From Lacimicrobium sp. SS2-24 (lineage in GTDB: Bacteria; Pseudomonadota; Gammaproteobacteria; Enterobacterales; Alteromonadaceae), in contig NZ_NIWW01000004.1 in NCBI RefSeq assembly GCF_002201535.1, positions 124,001-188,000 on the forward strand: 64,000 nt of DNA, in the 5' to 3' direction. The position numbers and the translations under genes were made by a program. Below the pieces are notes generated by a model. It saw only the letters and a program-made list of their open reading frames with translations, did no database searches and was not told the DNA's origin. This document shows, in pieces, positions 19,426-29,342 of the stretch. Position 1 is the stretch's first letter. Every line of letters starts with the position of its first letter.

Positions 19426-20895
19426 TTAGCCCAAACGATAGTTTGGTGCTTCTTTGGTGATCGACACATCATGAACGTGAGACTCACCCATGCCCGCAGC
19501 ACTGACCCGCACAAAGCGCGCCTTGGTGCCCAGCTCTTCAATGGTGGCACAACCGGTCAGACCCATGGCACTGCGCAGTCCACCCATTTGCTGGTGAATG
19601 ATGTTGGCAATAGGGCCTTTATAAGCCACGCGTCCTTCTATGCCCTCTGGTACCAGCTTTTCAGCATTGTCACCATCCTGGAAATAGCGATCGGACGATC
19701 CATGGCTCTGATTCATCGCACCCAGCGAACCCATACCCCGGTATGACTTGAAGTACCGGCCCTGATACAGTTCGACTTCACCTGGTGCCTCTTCTGTTCC
19801 GGCGAGCATACTGCCCACCATCACACAGCTTGCTCCGGCGGCCAGCGCCTTGGCAATATCACCGGAAAAACGTATTCCACCATCGGCAATAACGGGTATG
19901 CCGGTGCCTTTGAGACCCTCAACGGCATCCGCTACGGCGGTGATCTGAGGCACACCACAACCGGTTACGATTCTGGTGGTACAAATAGAGCCTGGGCCGA
20001 TACCCACTTTCACCGCGTCCACGCCCGCTTCAGCCAGGGCCTTAGCGCCCTCTGCTGTGGCAACATTGCCTGCGATCAGTTGCAGTTCCGGATAATCTTC
20101 CCGCACCCGAGTAACGCGGTCGATGACGCCTTGTGAATGTCCATGAGAGGTATCGATCAGCAGAATGTCCACGCCGGCTTCAACCAGCAGTTTAATGCGC
20201 TCATCTGTACCCGCACCCACGCCTACCGCGGCGCCCACACGCAGACGGCCAAGTTTATCTTTACAGGCGTTGGGTTTACTTTCGGCTTTCTGGAAGTCTT
20301 TTACCGTAATAAGCCCTTTGAGCTTAAAGGCATCATCCACTACCAGGATTTTTTCAATACGGTGTTCATGCATCAGCGCCAGAACCTCGTCAGAGCTGGC
20401 ACCTTCTTTGACAGTCACCAAGCGCTCTTTGGGTGTCATCACGTTGCTGATCGCCATACCATGATTATTTTCAAAGCGCAGATCGCGACCGGTAACAATG
20501 CCAACGAGGTTGTTTTCAGCGTCCACTACCGGAAAACCAGAATAACCATGTTGCAGGCTAAGGGCATTGATCTCGCGAATGGTCGCATGGGGGTTGACGG
20601 TTATAGGGTCTGAGACCACGCCGCTCTCATACTTTTTCACCTGGCGGACATGGCTGGCCTGCTGTTCTGCCGTCATGTTTTTGTGGATAAAACCTATCCC
20701 CCCTTCCTGCGCCAGGGCAATGGCAAGACGGGCCTCACTGACCGTGTCCATCGCCGCCGAGATAAGCGGAATATTCAACTCCACATCACGGGTGACGCGG
20801 GTTTTTAAACTGGCAGTATGGGGGAGGACAGTGGAATGACCGGGAACTAACAGTACGTCATCGAAAGTCAGGGCTTCTTTTTCGATTCTGAGCAT
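19426..20895 (-). CDS. guaB: IMP dehydrogenase
   Basis: 489 aa, the usual size. It catalyses NAD-dependent oxidation of IMP to XMP, the committed step to GMP. The start [21 protein letters not shown] matches E. coli. Two CBS domains (about 95-200) are inserted in the TIM barrel. The catalytic cysteine lies in [10 protein letters not shown], and the flap [16 protein letters not shown] and the C-terminal YRLG are present. It is first in the guaBA operon, and the two steps run in sequence. The 180-bp upstream region is shared with the divergent diguanylate cyclase. I could not find a clear PurR box there. Confidence 0.97.
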   Translation of the reverse strand: MLRIEKEALTFDDVLLVPGHSTVLPHTASLKTRVTRDVELNIPLISAAMDTVSEARLAIALAQEGGIGFIHKNMTAEQQASHVRQVKKYESGVVSDPITVNPHATIREINALSLQHGYSGFPVVDAENNLVGIVTGRDLRFENNHGMAISNVMTPKERLVTVKEGASSDEVLALMHEHRIEKILVVDDAFKLKGLITVKDFQKAESKPNACKDKLGRLRVGAAVGVGAGTDERIKLLVEAGVDILLIDTSHGHSQGVIDRVTRVREDYPELQLIAGNVATAEGAKALAEAGVDAVKVGIGPGSICTTRIVTGCGVPQITAVADAVEGLKGTGIPVIADGGIRFSGDIAKALAAGASCVMVGSMLAGTEEAPGEVELYQGRYFKSYRGMGSLGAMNQSHGSSDRYFQDGDNAEKLVPEGIEGRVAYKGPIANIIHQQMGGLRSAMGLTGCATIEELGTKARFVRVSAAGMGESHVHDVSITKEAPNYRLG

Positions 20896-21075
20896 GGCAA
20901 CAACACCTTTAGAATGGGGCTTTAGTTGCGGCGCAATTGTAGCCGTTTTGCCCTTTTGGGTAAACCAAATTCCGCCTTAAAACACAAGTTTTTATACAAA
21001 TAATCGTCACATTCGAAAAAGGATGCCGTTTACTAGATCCAGGTCAAGGGTGTTATTAACAACTCAGATACAATA

Positions 21076-22020
21076 ATGAACAAAGACGCAATATCTGGTC
21101 ACGATGTAATGGATGTTTCTTCTCCCCTTCAGACCTTCGAAATCCTGCTACAGGCATTACCGGATGCCACACTGGTCATCGATCGCCGCGCTCAAATCGC
21201 CATGTGTAATGAGCAGGTCAGTGATCTTCTGGGATATCGGCAAACAGAGCTAATCAACCAGCCTGTTCACCTGCTAGTGCCGGATGCTCAGCGCGGCCAA
21301 CATCAACAACATGTTGCTCAATATCTGGCCCAACCAAATCGGCGATCCATGGGAGAAGTGATGTCCCTGTATGCACAACACAAACAGGGGCAGCAGATAC
21401 CCGTAGATATCATGCTCAGTCCCTTGTCGCTGAATGGCCAGGATTGGGTAATCTGCTCGATTCGGGATATCAGCAAACTCAAAAACTTGCAGTCAAAACT
21501 GGAGCAGGCTCTTGAACAGGAAAAGCGACTGGCCCGAATGGACTCGCTCACCAAAATTGCCAATCGCCGGGCATTTTATGAAGTGGCCGCTAAAGAGCGC
21601 GATCGCAGCCAACGCCACAAACTGGTGTTTACACTGGTCTATATTGATTTGGACAACTTTAAGACAGTCAATGACAGCTTTGGTCATGCCACCGGCGATA
21701 CATTGCTCCAGACTGTCGCCTCAACCATCAACAAAGCCATCCGCAGTTCAGATTTATTGGCCCGCCTGGGCGGCGATGAATTTGGCATTGTGCTCCCCGA
21801 AACCGATCAGAAACTGGCGCAGAAGCTGGTGGCCCGATTGCTTGAAAAATTGCGTACAGCCATGGCTGCGCAGCAGTGGCCGGTGACCTTCAGCGTTGGC
21901 GTTTTAACCTGTCACCACACCAGTGCTGCGCTGGATGAGCTGATGAAAAAGGTAGACAGCCTGATGTATCAGATTAAGCATCAGGGCAAAAATGCCATAT
22001 TATATTGTACCGCCCCCTAA
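21076..22020 (+). CDS. PAS-GGDEF diguanylate cyclase
   Basis: 314 aa. An N-terminal PAS domain (about 20-140: LPDATLVIDRRAQIAMCNEQV, ending WVICSIRDISK) is joined by a helical linker to a GGDEF domain with MDSLTKIANRRAF, VYIDLDNFKTVND and an intact GGDEF at about 232-236. The RSSD inhibitory motif stands at the canonical position nine residues upstream, unlike the cyclase at 16622, so product inhibition is probably kept. Divergent from guaB. The stop overlaps that of the convergent gene at 22017 by 4 bp. Confidence 0.93.
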   Translation: MNKDAISGHDVMDVSSPLQTFEILLQALPDATLVIDRRAQIAMCNEQVSDLLGYRQTELINQPVHLLVPDAQRGQHQQHVAQYLAQPNRRSMGEVMSLYAQHKQGQQIPVDIMLSPLSLNGQDWVICSIRDISKLKNLQSKLEQALEQEKRLARMDSLTKIANRRAFYEVAAKERDRSQRHKLVFTLVYIDLDNFKTVNDSFGHATGDTLLQTVASTINKAIRSSDLLARLGGDEFGIVLPETDQKLAQKLVARLLEKLRTAMAAQQWPVTFSVGVLTCHHTSAALDELMKKVDSLMYQIKHQGKNAILYCTAP

Positions 22021-22841
22021 CCTTTGTTTGCATAAGGCTGATACAACACCTCCCGGGCCTTTTCCTGGGTAAATTGTTCATACAAGTCGGTGAAAATCCG
22101 GCTCTTTGAGAGACGGTCAAATGACGCCAGAACCTCCTCTATGCGCTCATCCTGCAATCGGCAACATACTTGGTAGCGCGCGACCAGTTCCACAACAGAA
22201 GGACGCTGTTGTGCTGCCAACTGCTGCTCTGCCAGCACAAAAAACCAGGCACTGCCCCAATATGCTGACGCATAGTGGCCCTGGCTAAGTAACTGACGAG
22301 CGATAGCGGCCACGCTATGGTCACTGTTAAACCAGCGCATATGGTCGTGCACCTTATCCCTGTAACGCTGCTCAGGAGACACCGCCAACAGGCCAGCCCG
22401 TGACATGATCTGATATTGCATAAAACTGGCAAAACCTTCTGCAAACCAGGCCTGCTGACTACCCAGGTAAGGTAACGCCAGGTGACTGAGCTCATGATAA
22501 AGCGTCCAGTCATCAATAAACTGCGCCAATGAGAAACGCACATCCACATACAGATGCACAGATTGTTTGCCTGCTCGCCAGGTGTTTGCCCAGGGCACAG
22601 GCTGCCCGGCAGTACGAGGATAAAGATGGAAATACACGGTAAAAGGATAGTCCCCCAGCACCTTGGCGGTTTCTGATACACCGTGTTCCAGCCACTGAAT
22701 TAATTGCTGCTGCTTTTGCACCGTGAAGCGCTTTTCACCTTCAACACGAAAAGCATCCTGACTGTGCACAGAGTATGAAAAGCCCATCAGGCAAAGGCAC
22801 AGCCAGGCACAACCAAGTGGCAATCCGGTTGGTCTACGCAT
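22017..22841 (-). CDS. secreted gluzincin-like metallopeptidase
   Basis: 274 aa with an N-terminal signal peptide (to about residue 27, ...VHSQ). Zinc-site motif HELSH at 116-120 with a probable third ligand Glu at 135 in WFAEGFASFMQY, the HExxH...E layout of M1-like (peptidase_MA-type) gluzincins. The surrounding FIDDWTLYHELSH and the following SAYWGSAWFF also fit. It should act in the periplasm or outside; the substrate is unknown. No operon partner: the neighbour is convergent. Confidence 0.75.
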   Translation of the reverse strand: MRRPTGLPLGCAWLCLCLMGFSYSVHSQDAFRVEGEKRFTVQKQQQLIQWLEHGVSETAKVLGDYPFTVYFHLYPRTAGQPVPWANTWRAGKQSVHLYVDVRFSLAQFIDDWTLYHELSHLALPYLGSQQAWFAEGFASFMQYQIMSRAGLLAVSPEQRYRDKVHDHMRWFNSDHSVAAIARQLLSQGHYASAYWGSAWFFVLAEQQLAAQQRPSVVELVARYQVCCRLQDERIEEVLASFDRLSKSRIFTDLYEQFTQEKAREVLYQPYANKG

Positions 22842-22956
22842 GCTGACTCCAGTTCGGCGAATACGCCATTTTTACAGCCGGATCCGATGTTTGGTTCACC
22901 TGCAGTTCAGCCAGGGTTAAGCCCCGTTGCCCTATAACCAAAGTGAAAGCCAATAA

Positions 22957-24294
22957 ATGGATACTGTTATGAATATCTTAGCGTACTGGAAAGCCCATTT
23001 GCGGTTACTCATCATTCTGTTGCTGGCGTTTGGTCTGATCTTCGTGACTCAGGCAAAGGCGTCAGAGCAAACACAGGACGATGCCAGCATCGATAGCCTG
23101 CTCGCACCGGTGGCACTGTACCCGGACACGCTGCTATCTCATATCCTTATTGCTGCGAGCTATCCCCTTGAAGTGGTTCAGGCTTCTCGCTGGCAAAAGC
23201 GTCATCAGCACCTCGATCCAACAGACATTATCGATGCAGCGGAAGAGCAGGACTGGGATCCCAGCGTCAAAGCCTTGCTGCCCTTTGAAGATATCCTCAC
23301 ACGGATGAGTGAAGACCTGGAATGGACCCAGGCTCTGGGTGAATTCTTTGTGGCGGATGAAGAACGGGTGTTAGCCCGCATTCAGGTGCTGCGCCAACAT
23401 GCCTATAAGGCCGGCAACCTGTCTTCAAACAGCAATGTTAAGGTCGAGTCTGACGCTGAGGTGATCCGAATTGAAACGGTGCGCAGAGAAGTGGTCTACG
23501 TGCCTTACTATGATACACGGGTTGTTTATGGTGACTGGTGGTGGGCCCATCACAGACCACATTATTGGCATCACCCTTACAGCTATGCGACGGTGAATAT
23601 TGTCTGGGGGCCACGCATCCATGTACGTCCCTACTTTTATTTCAGTAACTTCCACTGGCATAACCACTATGTGGTGGTTAATCGCCCCTATTTCTATCAG
23701 CGGCCAAAACACTATTCCCGCCAAACCCTGATCATTCGCGATGGCAAGCGCTGGCAGCATCAGTACAAACATCGTCGTGGGGTGCGTTATGATAACCCGG
23801 TTGTACACAGAAAGGTGACGGACCGCCAAACCAGTCTGAGTCGGGAAGTAGCCCCCAGGCACAGAGTTGAAGGTAAAATAGCATCAAAAGTGGTGCGCTC
23901 AAGTGAATCGGCAAACCATCATAAGGCACTCAGAGACTCCCTGCACAAGCAGTCCAGGGCCGAGCATGCTCGCAGCTCCTCCTCTGAATCAGGGCAGTCT
24001 CAGCGGGCGCGAACCACTGAATCTCCCTCAGCCAGAACGGATGTGCTGCGCCATTCCCGTAAAGAATCCACAGGCGTGCAAAATCGTCAGGGCCGGTCAC
24101 AGGCCACGCCTCAACCTAAAAAGGTTACAAATAACCATGCCGGTGCACGCAGTACCGGTCACAAACAGGTAATACGCCATGCCCGGGATTCACATGGGAC
24201 ATCGTATAAACGTGCAGATAGCCTATCCACCAAGCATGTCAGAAACACGGGCAGCCATCGTGACAAGGATACGGGTCGGATACAGCGGCGCTAA
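22957..24294 (+). CDS. DUF3300 envelope protein
   Basis: 445 aa. A signal peptide or anchor (LLIILLLAFGLIFVTQAKA, to about residue 35) is followed by the DUF3300 core (about 45-220): LLAPVALYPDTLLSHILIAASYP and WDPSVKALLPFEDILTRM, then VVYVPYYDTRVVYGDW. An aromatic/His segment (WWWAHHRPHYWHH) and a basic Ser/Arg/His-rich low-complexity tail (about 290-445) follow. An ATG at 22972 is an equally good start. The family is common in proteobacteria, and I know no defined function for it. It stands alone; the upstream gene is divergent. Confidence 0.85.
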   Translation: MDTVMNILAYWKAHLRLLIILLLAFGLIFVTQAKASEQTQDDASIDSLLAPVALYPDTLLSHILIAASYPLEVVQASRWQKRHQHLDPTDIIDAAEEQDWDPSVKALLPFEDILTRMSEDLEWTQALGEFFVADEERVLARIQVLRQHAYKAGNLSSNSNVKVESDAEVIRIETVRREVVYVPYYDTRVVYGDWWWAHHRPHYWHHPYSYATVNIVWGPRIHVRPYFYFSNFHWHNHYVVVNRPYFYQRPKHYSRQTLIIRDGKRWQHQYKHRRGVRYDNPVVHRKVTDRQTSLSREVAPRHRVEGKIASKVVRSSESANHHKALRDSLHKQSRAEHARSSSSESGQSQRARTTESPSARTDVLRHSRKESTGVQNRQGRSQATPQPKKVTNNHAGARSTGHKQVIRHARDSHGTSYKRADSLSTKHVRNTGSHRDKDTGRIQRR

Positions 24295-24399
24295 GTACAT
24301 ATCCATCAGATAAAATTGGCAGGTTTTACGATCAGAACCATGCCTTTTTGTCTGCAAAGAGAGTAAGTTAGGCATACTTACACTCCATGGATTCATCTA

Positions 24400-26268
24400 A
24401 TGTACTCAAAAAGTCTTATCAGTTGTGTGGTTGCCCTGGCTCTGGCCGGCTGCCAGCCTAATTCAACCCCACAGGGCAATACCGGGCAGGAACAAATCAG
24501 CGCAACGGCCACCCAACAACAGGATGTCAGAGCGCAGATTGAGGAATATACCCGCCAGTTTCTGGCACTTCAGCCGGCACTGGCAACCATGCTGGATATT
24601 CCTCAGGAGATGGTGGGCGGCGCGTATCATCACCGCTTACCCGACTATTCTGCACAGGGCATGCGCGAAGTGCAGCAGCAGATGACAGAAGCGCTGGCGT
24701 CCTTGCAACAAGTGGATACACAACAGCTGGATGACGCCACCCGCCAGCATGTGGAGATTGTTAAAGTGATTCTGGCGTATTTTTCAGGAGACCCCGATTT
24801 CAGCGCCGGCTATATCGACACCTGGGCGGGGCATTTACCCTACATTATTAATCAAATCTCAGGACCCCTGATCGACATTCCCAAGCTGATGCAGGTACAG
24901 CAACCTGTTACCAATGCCGAACAGGCTGAAGCCTATCTACAACGCCTTGCAGCGCTGGAGCAGATGACATTTCAGGTTACAGAAAAATTCCAGCAGGATC
25001 TGAGTCAGGGCATTCGCCTGCCCGCCAAACTGATCCCTGGGACACTGAATTACTTCGATCGCTTCCTTGGCGTTGCGCCAGCCGAACATGCCCTGGTGAC
25101 CAGTTTTGCCGAGCGCCTGGAAAAGGTCGAGGCGCTGGCAGATAACCGCCAGGCGCTAGTGGACCAGGCCACCGATATTGTAAAAAGCAAAATTTACCCT
25201 GCCTATGCCCAGGCTCGCCAGGTTGTGGCGGATTCCGCAGAACAAGCGCCCAACGATGATGGGATCTGGACTCAACCAGGGGGTGCAGGTTTTTATCAGC
25301 ATGCGCTCACCTATTTGGGTGACACCAAGATGAGTGCTGAAGCGGTTCACCAGACCGGTCTGGATGAGGTTGCCAGAATCAGTCAGGAAATGGATACCAT
25401 ACTCAAGGCCAATGGCTATGAGCAGGGCACCGTGGGAGAGCGCATGGTGGCGCTTGCTCAGGAGCCTGAGTTCTTATTCGCAGATTCAGACGAGGGGCGT
25501 CAGGCTTTGCTTGATTCACTCAATGTTGAAATCGACGCCATCATGGAAATTGCGCCATCATTATTTGCCACGATTCCCAGTCAATCGGTAGAGGTAAGGC
25601 GTATCCCTGAGGTATCGGAAAAAGGTGAAGCCGGTGGATTTTATACACCGCCGTCCATGGACGGTTCGCGACCAGGTATCTACTGGATCAACCTGCGTGA
25701 CATGTCCGCTGTGCCCAGTTTTGGCCTGAAAACGCTGACGTATCATGAGGCCGTACCCGGTCATCACTTTCAGATAGCGTTGAATATGGCCCAACCCGAT
25801 ATTGGCCTGATGCGTCAAAATGCCCCTTTTAATGCCTTTGTTGAGGGCTGGGCCCTGTATTCAGAATTGGTGGCAAAAGAAATGGGATTGTACCAGGACG
25901 ACCCTTTTGGTGATCTGGGACGTTTGCAGGCTGAACTCTATCGGGCGGTGAGACTGGTGGTAGATACGGGGCTGCATGCCAAAAAATGGACCCGTGAGCA
26001 GGCAATCGACTATTTCCACACCGCCACCGGTACCTCAATGACTGATGTGGTTGCCGAAGTTGAGCGCTACATGGCCTGGCCGGGACAGGCTCTTGGCTAC
26101 AAGTTGGGGATGCTGAAACTGGTGGAGTTACGGAAGATGGCCAAAGAGGCACTGGGCGAGCAATTTGATATCAAAGCCTTCCACGACCTGATCTTGCTAC
26201 CCGGAGCCCGTCCCATGAGTATTGTCGAGCAGGATGTCAAAAACTGGATAGCTGAAAACCAGCAATAA
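24400..26268 (+). CDS. DUF885 family lipoprotein, putative metallopeptidase
   Basis: 622 aa with a lipoprotein signal (VALALAGCQ). The DUF885 hallmark HEAVPGHHFQ lies at about 449-458 and is followed by FVEGWALYSELVAKEMG, where the Glu is the likely third metal ligand. Other family blocks: GGFYTPPSMDGSRPGIYWINL and ALGYKLGMLKL. DUF885 proteins resemble zinc carboxypeptidases or oligopeptidases by motif; the substrate is unproven. It is a single gene followed by a large inverted repeat (26277-26351). Confidence 0.88.
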   Translation: MYSKSLISCVVALALAGCQPNSTPQGNTGQEQISATATQQQDVRAQIEEYTRQFLALQPALATMLDIPQEMVGGAYHHRLPDYSAQGMREVQQQMTEALASLQQVDTQQLDDATRQHVEIVKVILAYFSGDPDFSAGYIDTWAGHLPYIINQISGPLIDIPKLMQVQQPVTNAEQAEAYLQRLAALEQMTFQVTEKFQQDLSQGIRLPAKLIPGTLNYFDRFLGVAPAEHALVTSFAERLEKVEALADNRQALVDQATDIVKSKIYPAYAQARQVVADSAEQAPNDDGIWTQPGGAGFYQHALTYLGDTKMSAEAVHQTGLDEVARISQEMDTILKANGYEQGTVGERMVALAQEPEFLFADSDEGRQALLDSLNVEIDAIMEIAPSLFATIPSQSVEVRRIPEVSEKGEAGGFYTPPSMDGSRPGIYWINLRDMSAVPSFGLKTLTYHEAVPGHHFQIALNMAQPDIGLMRQNAPFNAFVEGWALYSELVAKEMGLYQDDPFGDLGRLQAELYRAVRLVVDTGLHAKKWTREQAIDYFHTATGTSMTDVVAEVERYMAWPGQALGYKLGMLKLVELRKMAKEALGEQFDIKAFHDLILLPGARPMSIVEQDVKNWIAENQQ

Positions 26269-26276
26269 GTACAACG

Positions 26277-26351
26277 ACACAGAGTTCACAGTGAAGGATA
26301 AGAGGAGAGTTGGATAAAAGATGGAATCCTTAATCCTTCACGGCTCTGTGT
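26277..26351. repeat. imperfect long inverted repeat after the DUF885 gene
   Basis: ACACAGAG ... GTGAAGGAT (26277-26299) on the left is mirrored by ATCCTTCAC-GG-CTCTGTGT (26333-26351) on the right, enclosing about 33 bp. No T-run follows. This could be a small mobile palindromic element (MITE-like) or a bidirectional RNA structure; only one copy is visible here. Confidence 0.6.
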
Positions 26352-26387
26352 ACCTTTGTAATGAAAATGTGCTTTTCCGATAACCTC

Positions 26388-27131
26388 TTACAGTGCTGGC
26401 AAGGCCCATTCAGACCGGCGCTTGAGGTATTCATCTTTAGGCAGTAACACCATTGCCGGTGCTTTATCAGCGTCCAGCCAACGGATTAGCGTGTCCATTG
26501 CCTGCGCAGGCATTGCGGTGCAACCGGCTGTGGGTTTGTCTTCTGCGCGCCAGAGGTGCAGAAAGATACAGCTTCCGGCACCCGCAATGTTCTCTGGATT
26601 GTGCGCCACAAAAACGCCCTGACGATAAAGTTCATCGCCGTAATGAAGGTCGCGGCGCATCCCCTCAGATGAGCCCTCTACGGCCTCTTCCCCCACCCTA
26701 CTGGCATCCACAATCTGGTTATAATAAACCGATTCGTTCACATCCATGCAGTAATGGCTGCGTTGCATCTGTTGGTAGGGAATCTGCAAACCACCAAGTG
26801 CTTCATAACCAAATCCTTGTGTTAAGGCAAAGATCCCGGCCGGTGCTTTTCCGTCGCCCTCTTTTTTCTGCTGACCCGGTTGCTGGGGGTGAAGCCCGAT
26901 GCCCCATGCTGAGCCGGTTCGTCCGATCGTCACGGCAGTATGAAGGGAACCTTTTCGCCATCCGTTGTCACTGCGCACATAGGTCTGCATCTGCCCCTGG
27001 ATCCCATCCCAGTCTTCGGTGGTTACCACCACCAGTTGTTGTATGTGGTCGGGCAGTTGCCATTCAGCCTCAGCGAAGGCCCCTGAGGTAAAAAGTGCCG
27101 CAAATGCAATCGTCATCCAGGTTTTCAACAT
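26388..27131 (-). CDS. L,D-transpeptidase (YkuD-like) family secreted protein
   Basis: 247 aa with a cleavable signal (AFAALFTSGAFA|EA). The catalytic block is GAGSCIFLHLW with His192, then TAGCTAMP with nucleophile Cys204. This is the YkuD layout (HxxxxxxxSxGC-type) in the variant seen in proteins such as ErfK/YafK relatives with SCIFLH. It would form or trim 3-3 peptidoglycan cross-links in the periplasm. It has its own transcript, divergent from alr. The family is often called 'L,D-transpeptidase catalytic domain protein'; actual activity is not certain. Confidence 0.8.
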   Translation of the reverse strand: MLKTWMTIAFAALFTSGAFAEAEWQLPDHIQQLVVVTTEDWDGIQGQMQTYVRSDNGWRKGSLHTAVTIGRTGSAWGIGLHPQQPGQQKKEGDGKAPAGIFALTQGFGYEALGGLQIPYQQMQRSHYCMDVNESVYYNQIVDASRVGEEAVEGSSEGMRRDLHYGDELYRQGVFVAHNPENIAGAGSCIFLHLWRAEDKPTAGCTAMPAQAMDTLIRWLDADKAPAMVLLPKDEYLKRRSEWALPAL

Positions 27132-27263
27132 ATTAATCCTTATCAGCGAGATCAGATTAGTGAATAATAGAGCAAGGCATCAAAAGAATAAACTATTACT
27201 AATAAATCGTTTTGATGTAAGTTAATATTCCAATCTATCTTGCGTCCGGAGCCATTCTTAACC

Positions 27264-28349
27264 ATGACATACAGGCCAAGTTTTGCCGAAATCGACCTGG
27301 GTGCTATCCGTGAAAATTATCGTCTCAGTTGCCAGTTGGCACCCAACTCGCAGCACCTGGCGGTCGTCAAAGCCAACGCTTACGGCCATGATGCCATTGA
27401 GGTAGCACGGATTCTTAAGGGGCATGCACCTGCATTGGCAGTGGCATTTATCGACGAAGCCCTGCAATTGCGTGAAGCCGGTATTGATTCCCCCATTCTG
27501 GTGCTTGAGGGCTGCTTTTCAGCCAACGAACTGATACTGGCCAGCCAGCATAATCTGTGGCTAATGTTTCATAGTGTTGAGCAGGTGATAATGCTTGAGA
27601 GCACATCTCTGCCCACCTCGATCACCGCCTGGCTAAAGGTAGACACCGGCATGCACCGATTGGGCATCGATGCTGCACAGGCGCCCTCAGTTTTACAACG
27701 TTTACTGGACACCCAGAAACTGTCACAACAACCGGTGCTGGCCAGTCATATGGCCAACGCCGAAGTACTTGATCATCCACTGAATCGCCAGCAAATTGAG
27801 CAAGTGCAACAACTGGGAAAACAGACCGGATGTGCACTCAGTCTTGCCAATAGCGCAGCGCTTATGCAGTTACCCGCAAGTCGCTTTGACTGGAATCGAC
27901 CAGGGATCATGCTGTATGGCTGTTCACCGCTGGAAAAAGCATCTCAGCAAATAGGACTCAAACCAGCAATGAGAGTGGTTAGTAGTATCATGGCCATCCG
28001 CGAGCTACATCCCGGCGAAGCGGTCGGCTATGGCGGTCATTGGGTGGCCAGCCAGCCCAGTCGCATTGCGACGGTCGCAATTGGCTACGGCGACGGTTAC
28101 CCTCGTTCCACCCACGGCAAAAGCGATGTATTTCTGCATGGCCAACGGGCCAAAGTTGTGGGGAGTGTTTCGATGGATATGATTGGCGTCGATATTAGCC
28201 ATATCCCCCAGGCTCGTATCGGCGATCAGGTGGAGATATGGGGAAGTCATGTCAGGGTCAACGAGCTGGCAGCCCAGGTTAATACCATCAGCTATGAATT
28301 GCTGACGCGCATCAGCCAGCGCCTGCCCAGACGATTTATTCAACCCTGA
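27264..28349 (+). CDS. alr: alanine racemase
   Basis: PLP-dependent racemase, 361 aa from the ATG at 27264 (MTYRPSFAEIDLGAIRENY), with GGAG at 27248-27251. A TTG at 27240 is possible but adds residues without homology. PLP lysine in VVKANAYGHD (about Lys36), catalytic Tyr in IGYGDGYPR, and the C-terminal barrel signature GSVSMDMIGVDIS. It interconverts L- and D-Ala. Next to a MurR-like regulator and near the D-Ala-D-Ala dipeptidase, it could serve salvage of D-Ala as well as synthesis; a second alr elsewhere cannot be ruled out. Confidence 0.96.
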   Translation: MTYRPSFAEIDLGAIRENYRLSCQLAPNSQHLAVVKANAYGHDAIEVARILKGHAPALAVAFIDEALQLREAGIDSPILVLEGCFSANELILASQHNLWLMFHSVEQVIMLESTSLPTSITAWLKVDTGMHRLGIDAAQAPSVLQRLLDTQKLSQQPVLASHMANAEVLDHPLNRQQIEQVQQLGKQTGCALSLANSAALMQLPASRFDWNRPGIMLYGCSPLEKASQQIGLKPAMRVVSSIMAIRELHPGEAVGYGGHWVASQPSRIATVAIGYGDGYPRSTHGKSDVFLHGQRAKVVGSVSMDMIGVDISHIPQARIGDQVEIWGSHVRVNELAAQVNTISYELLTRISQRLPRRFIQP

Positions 28350-28431
28350 GCTGTGCAGCTAAGTGCTTATTTCACTCAGGCTTTGAGACTAACGACGGCA
28401 TTCTACGCACTGACTAAAGGCATATACAGGC

Positions 28432-29226
28432 TCAGTTATCTTCCTGTGCGCGCTGCAACGCAATAATCAGCATGTCCATCAGATAGGACAAGTTGATGGC
28501 CTGGGGGGGTAGCAAGAGCTGGGGTATTTGGGTGTCCACCAGCATTTGCAGAGTAATGTCACACATACTGGGTAATTTTGTATCGCCATACTTGCAAATA
28601 CCGATAATTTTATTGCGGTGACTGCGGTTCAGGAGAATCAATTCCTGCAAATGCTCATCACAATCTTCCAGGCTGATGATCACCAGCACTTTCTCCGCTA
28701 GCGTCTGATCGGCCAGCAACAGATCCAGCCGGTAGTCAGCCACATGCTGCACCTGCTTTTCTAACTGGCATAATCCCTGCGCCAGACGGGTTGCAGGATA
28801 GAGTCCTTCACCCAGTCCCTGCACCTGCACCCATTTCGCCTCGGCCAGCACACTTACCGCATGCACAAAGGCATCTGAGGCTTCGATCTCTGCCAGATAC
28901 TCAATGGTCTTTGCCGATTCCTGCCGAATAAAGTCGGTAATCGACTCTTTATCCTGACGCCTGGAGAGCGGACCATTGCTGGTATTTAAACCAATACCTC
29001 GGGCCAGACTCTCGTTGACAGCGAGTTTTAGATCAGGATATCCACGATACCCCATTTTCTGGCTGAATTTGACCACGCTGGACTGACTCACCCCTACCGC
29101 ACTGGCAAGCTGCTGCGACGAATAGTCGCGCAACAAGTGAGTGTTATCGAGAATAAAATCAGCCAACTTCTTCTCACTGGAAGACAAGTTGTCACGCATG
29201 GCTTTCATTTTCAGTAAACAGGTCAA
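28432..29226 (-). CDS. MurR/RpiR-family transcriptional regulator
   Basis: 264 aa. Residues about 1-80 are an RpiR-type HTH (LSSSEKKLADFILDN, then LASAVGVSQSSVVKFSQKMGY), close to the E. coli MurR helix ISQSSIVKFAQKLG. A SIS-like effector domain follows (about 110-250, WVQVQGLGEGLYPATRLAQGL), though its sugar-phosphate motifs are weak. It stands divergently before alr and just upstream, on the same strand, of the AmiD-PBP4B fusion, reminiscent of murR near yfeW in E. coli. ATGs at residues 7 and 10 are alternative starts. A regulator of cell-wall amino-sugar or peptide use is the inference. Confidence 0.8.
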   Translation of the reverse strand: MTCLLKMKAMRDNLSSSEKKLADFILDNTHLLRDYSSQQLASAVGVSQSSVVKFSQKMGYRGYPDLKLAVNESLARGIGLNTSNGPLSRRQDKESITDFIRQESAKTIEYLAEIEASDAFVHAVSVLAEAKWVQVQGLGEGLYPATRLAQGLCQLEKQVQHVADYRLDLLLADQTLAEKVLVIISLEDCDEHLQELILLNRSHRNKIIGICKYGDTKLPSMCDITLQMLVDTQIPQLLLPPQAINLSYLMDMLIIALQRAQEDN

Positions 29227-29342
29227 TGGCGTTCCCTACTGCAATATCATTTTTATTATCGTTTATCTGCATAGAATACCGCTTTTTATCTGCGAGTCAT
29301 CCCTAACCGGTATAATCGTCACAATTTTGACACCTGACACTG

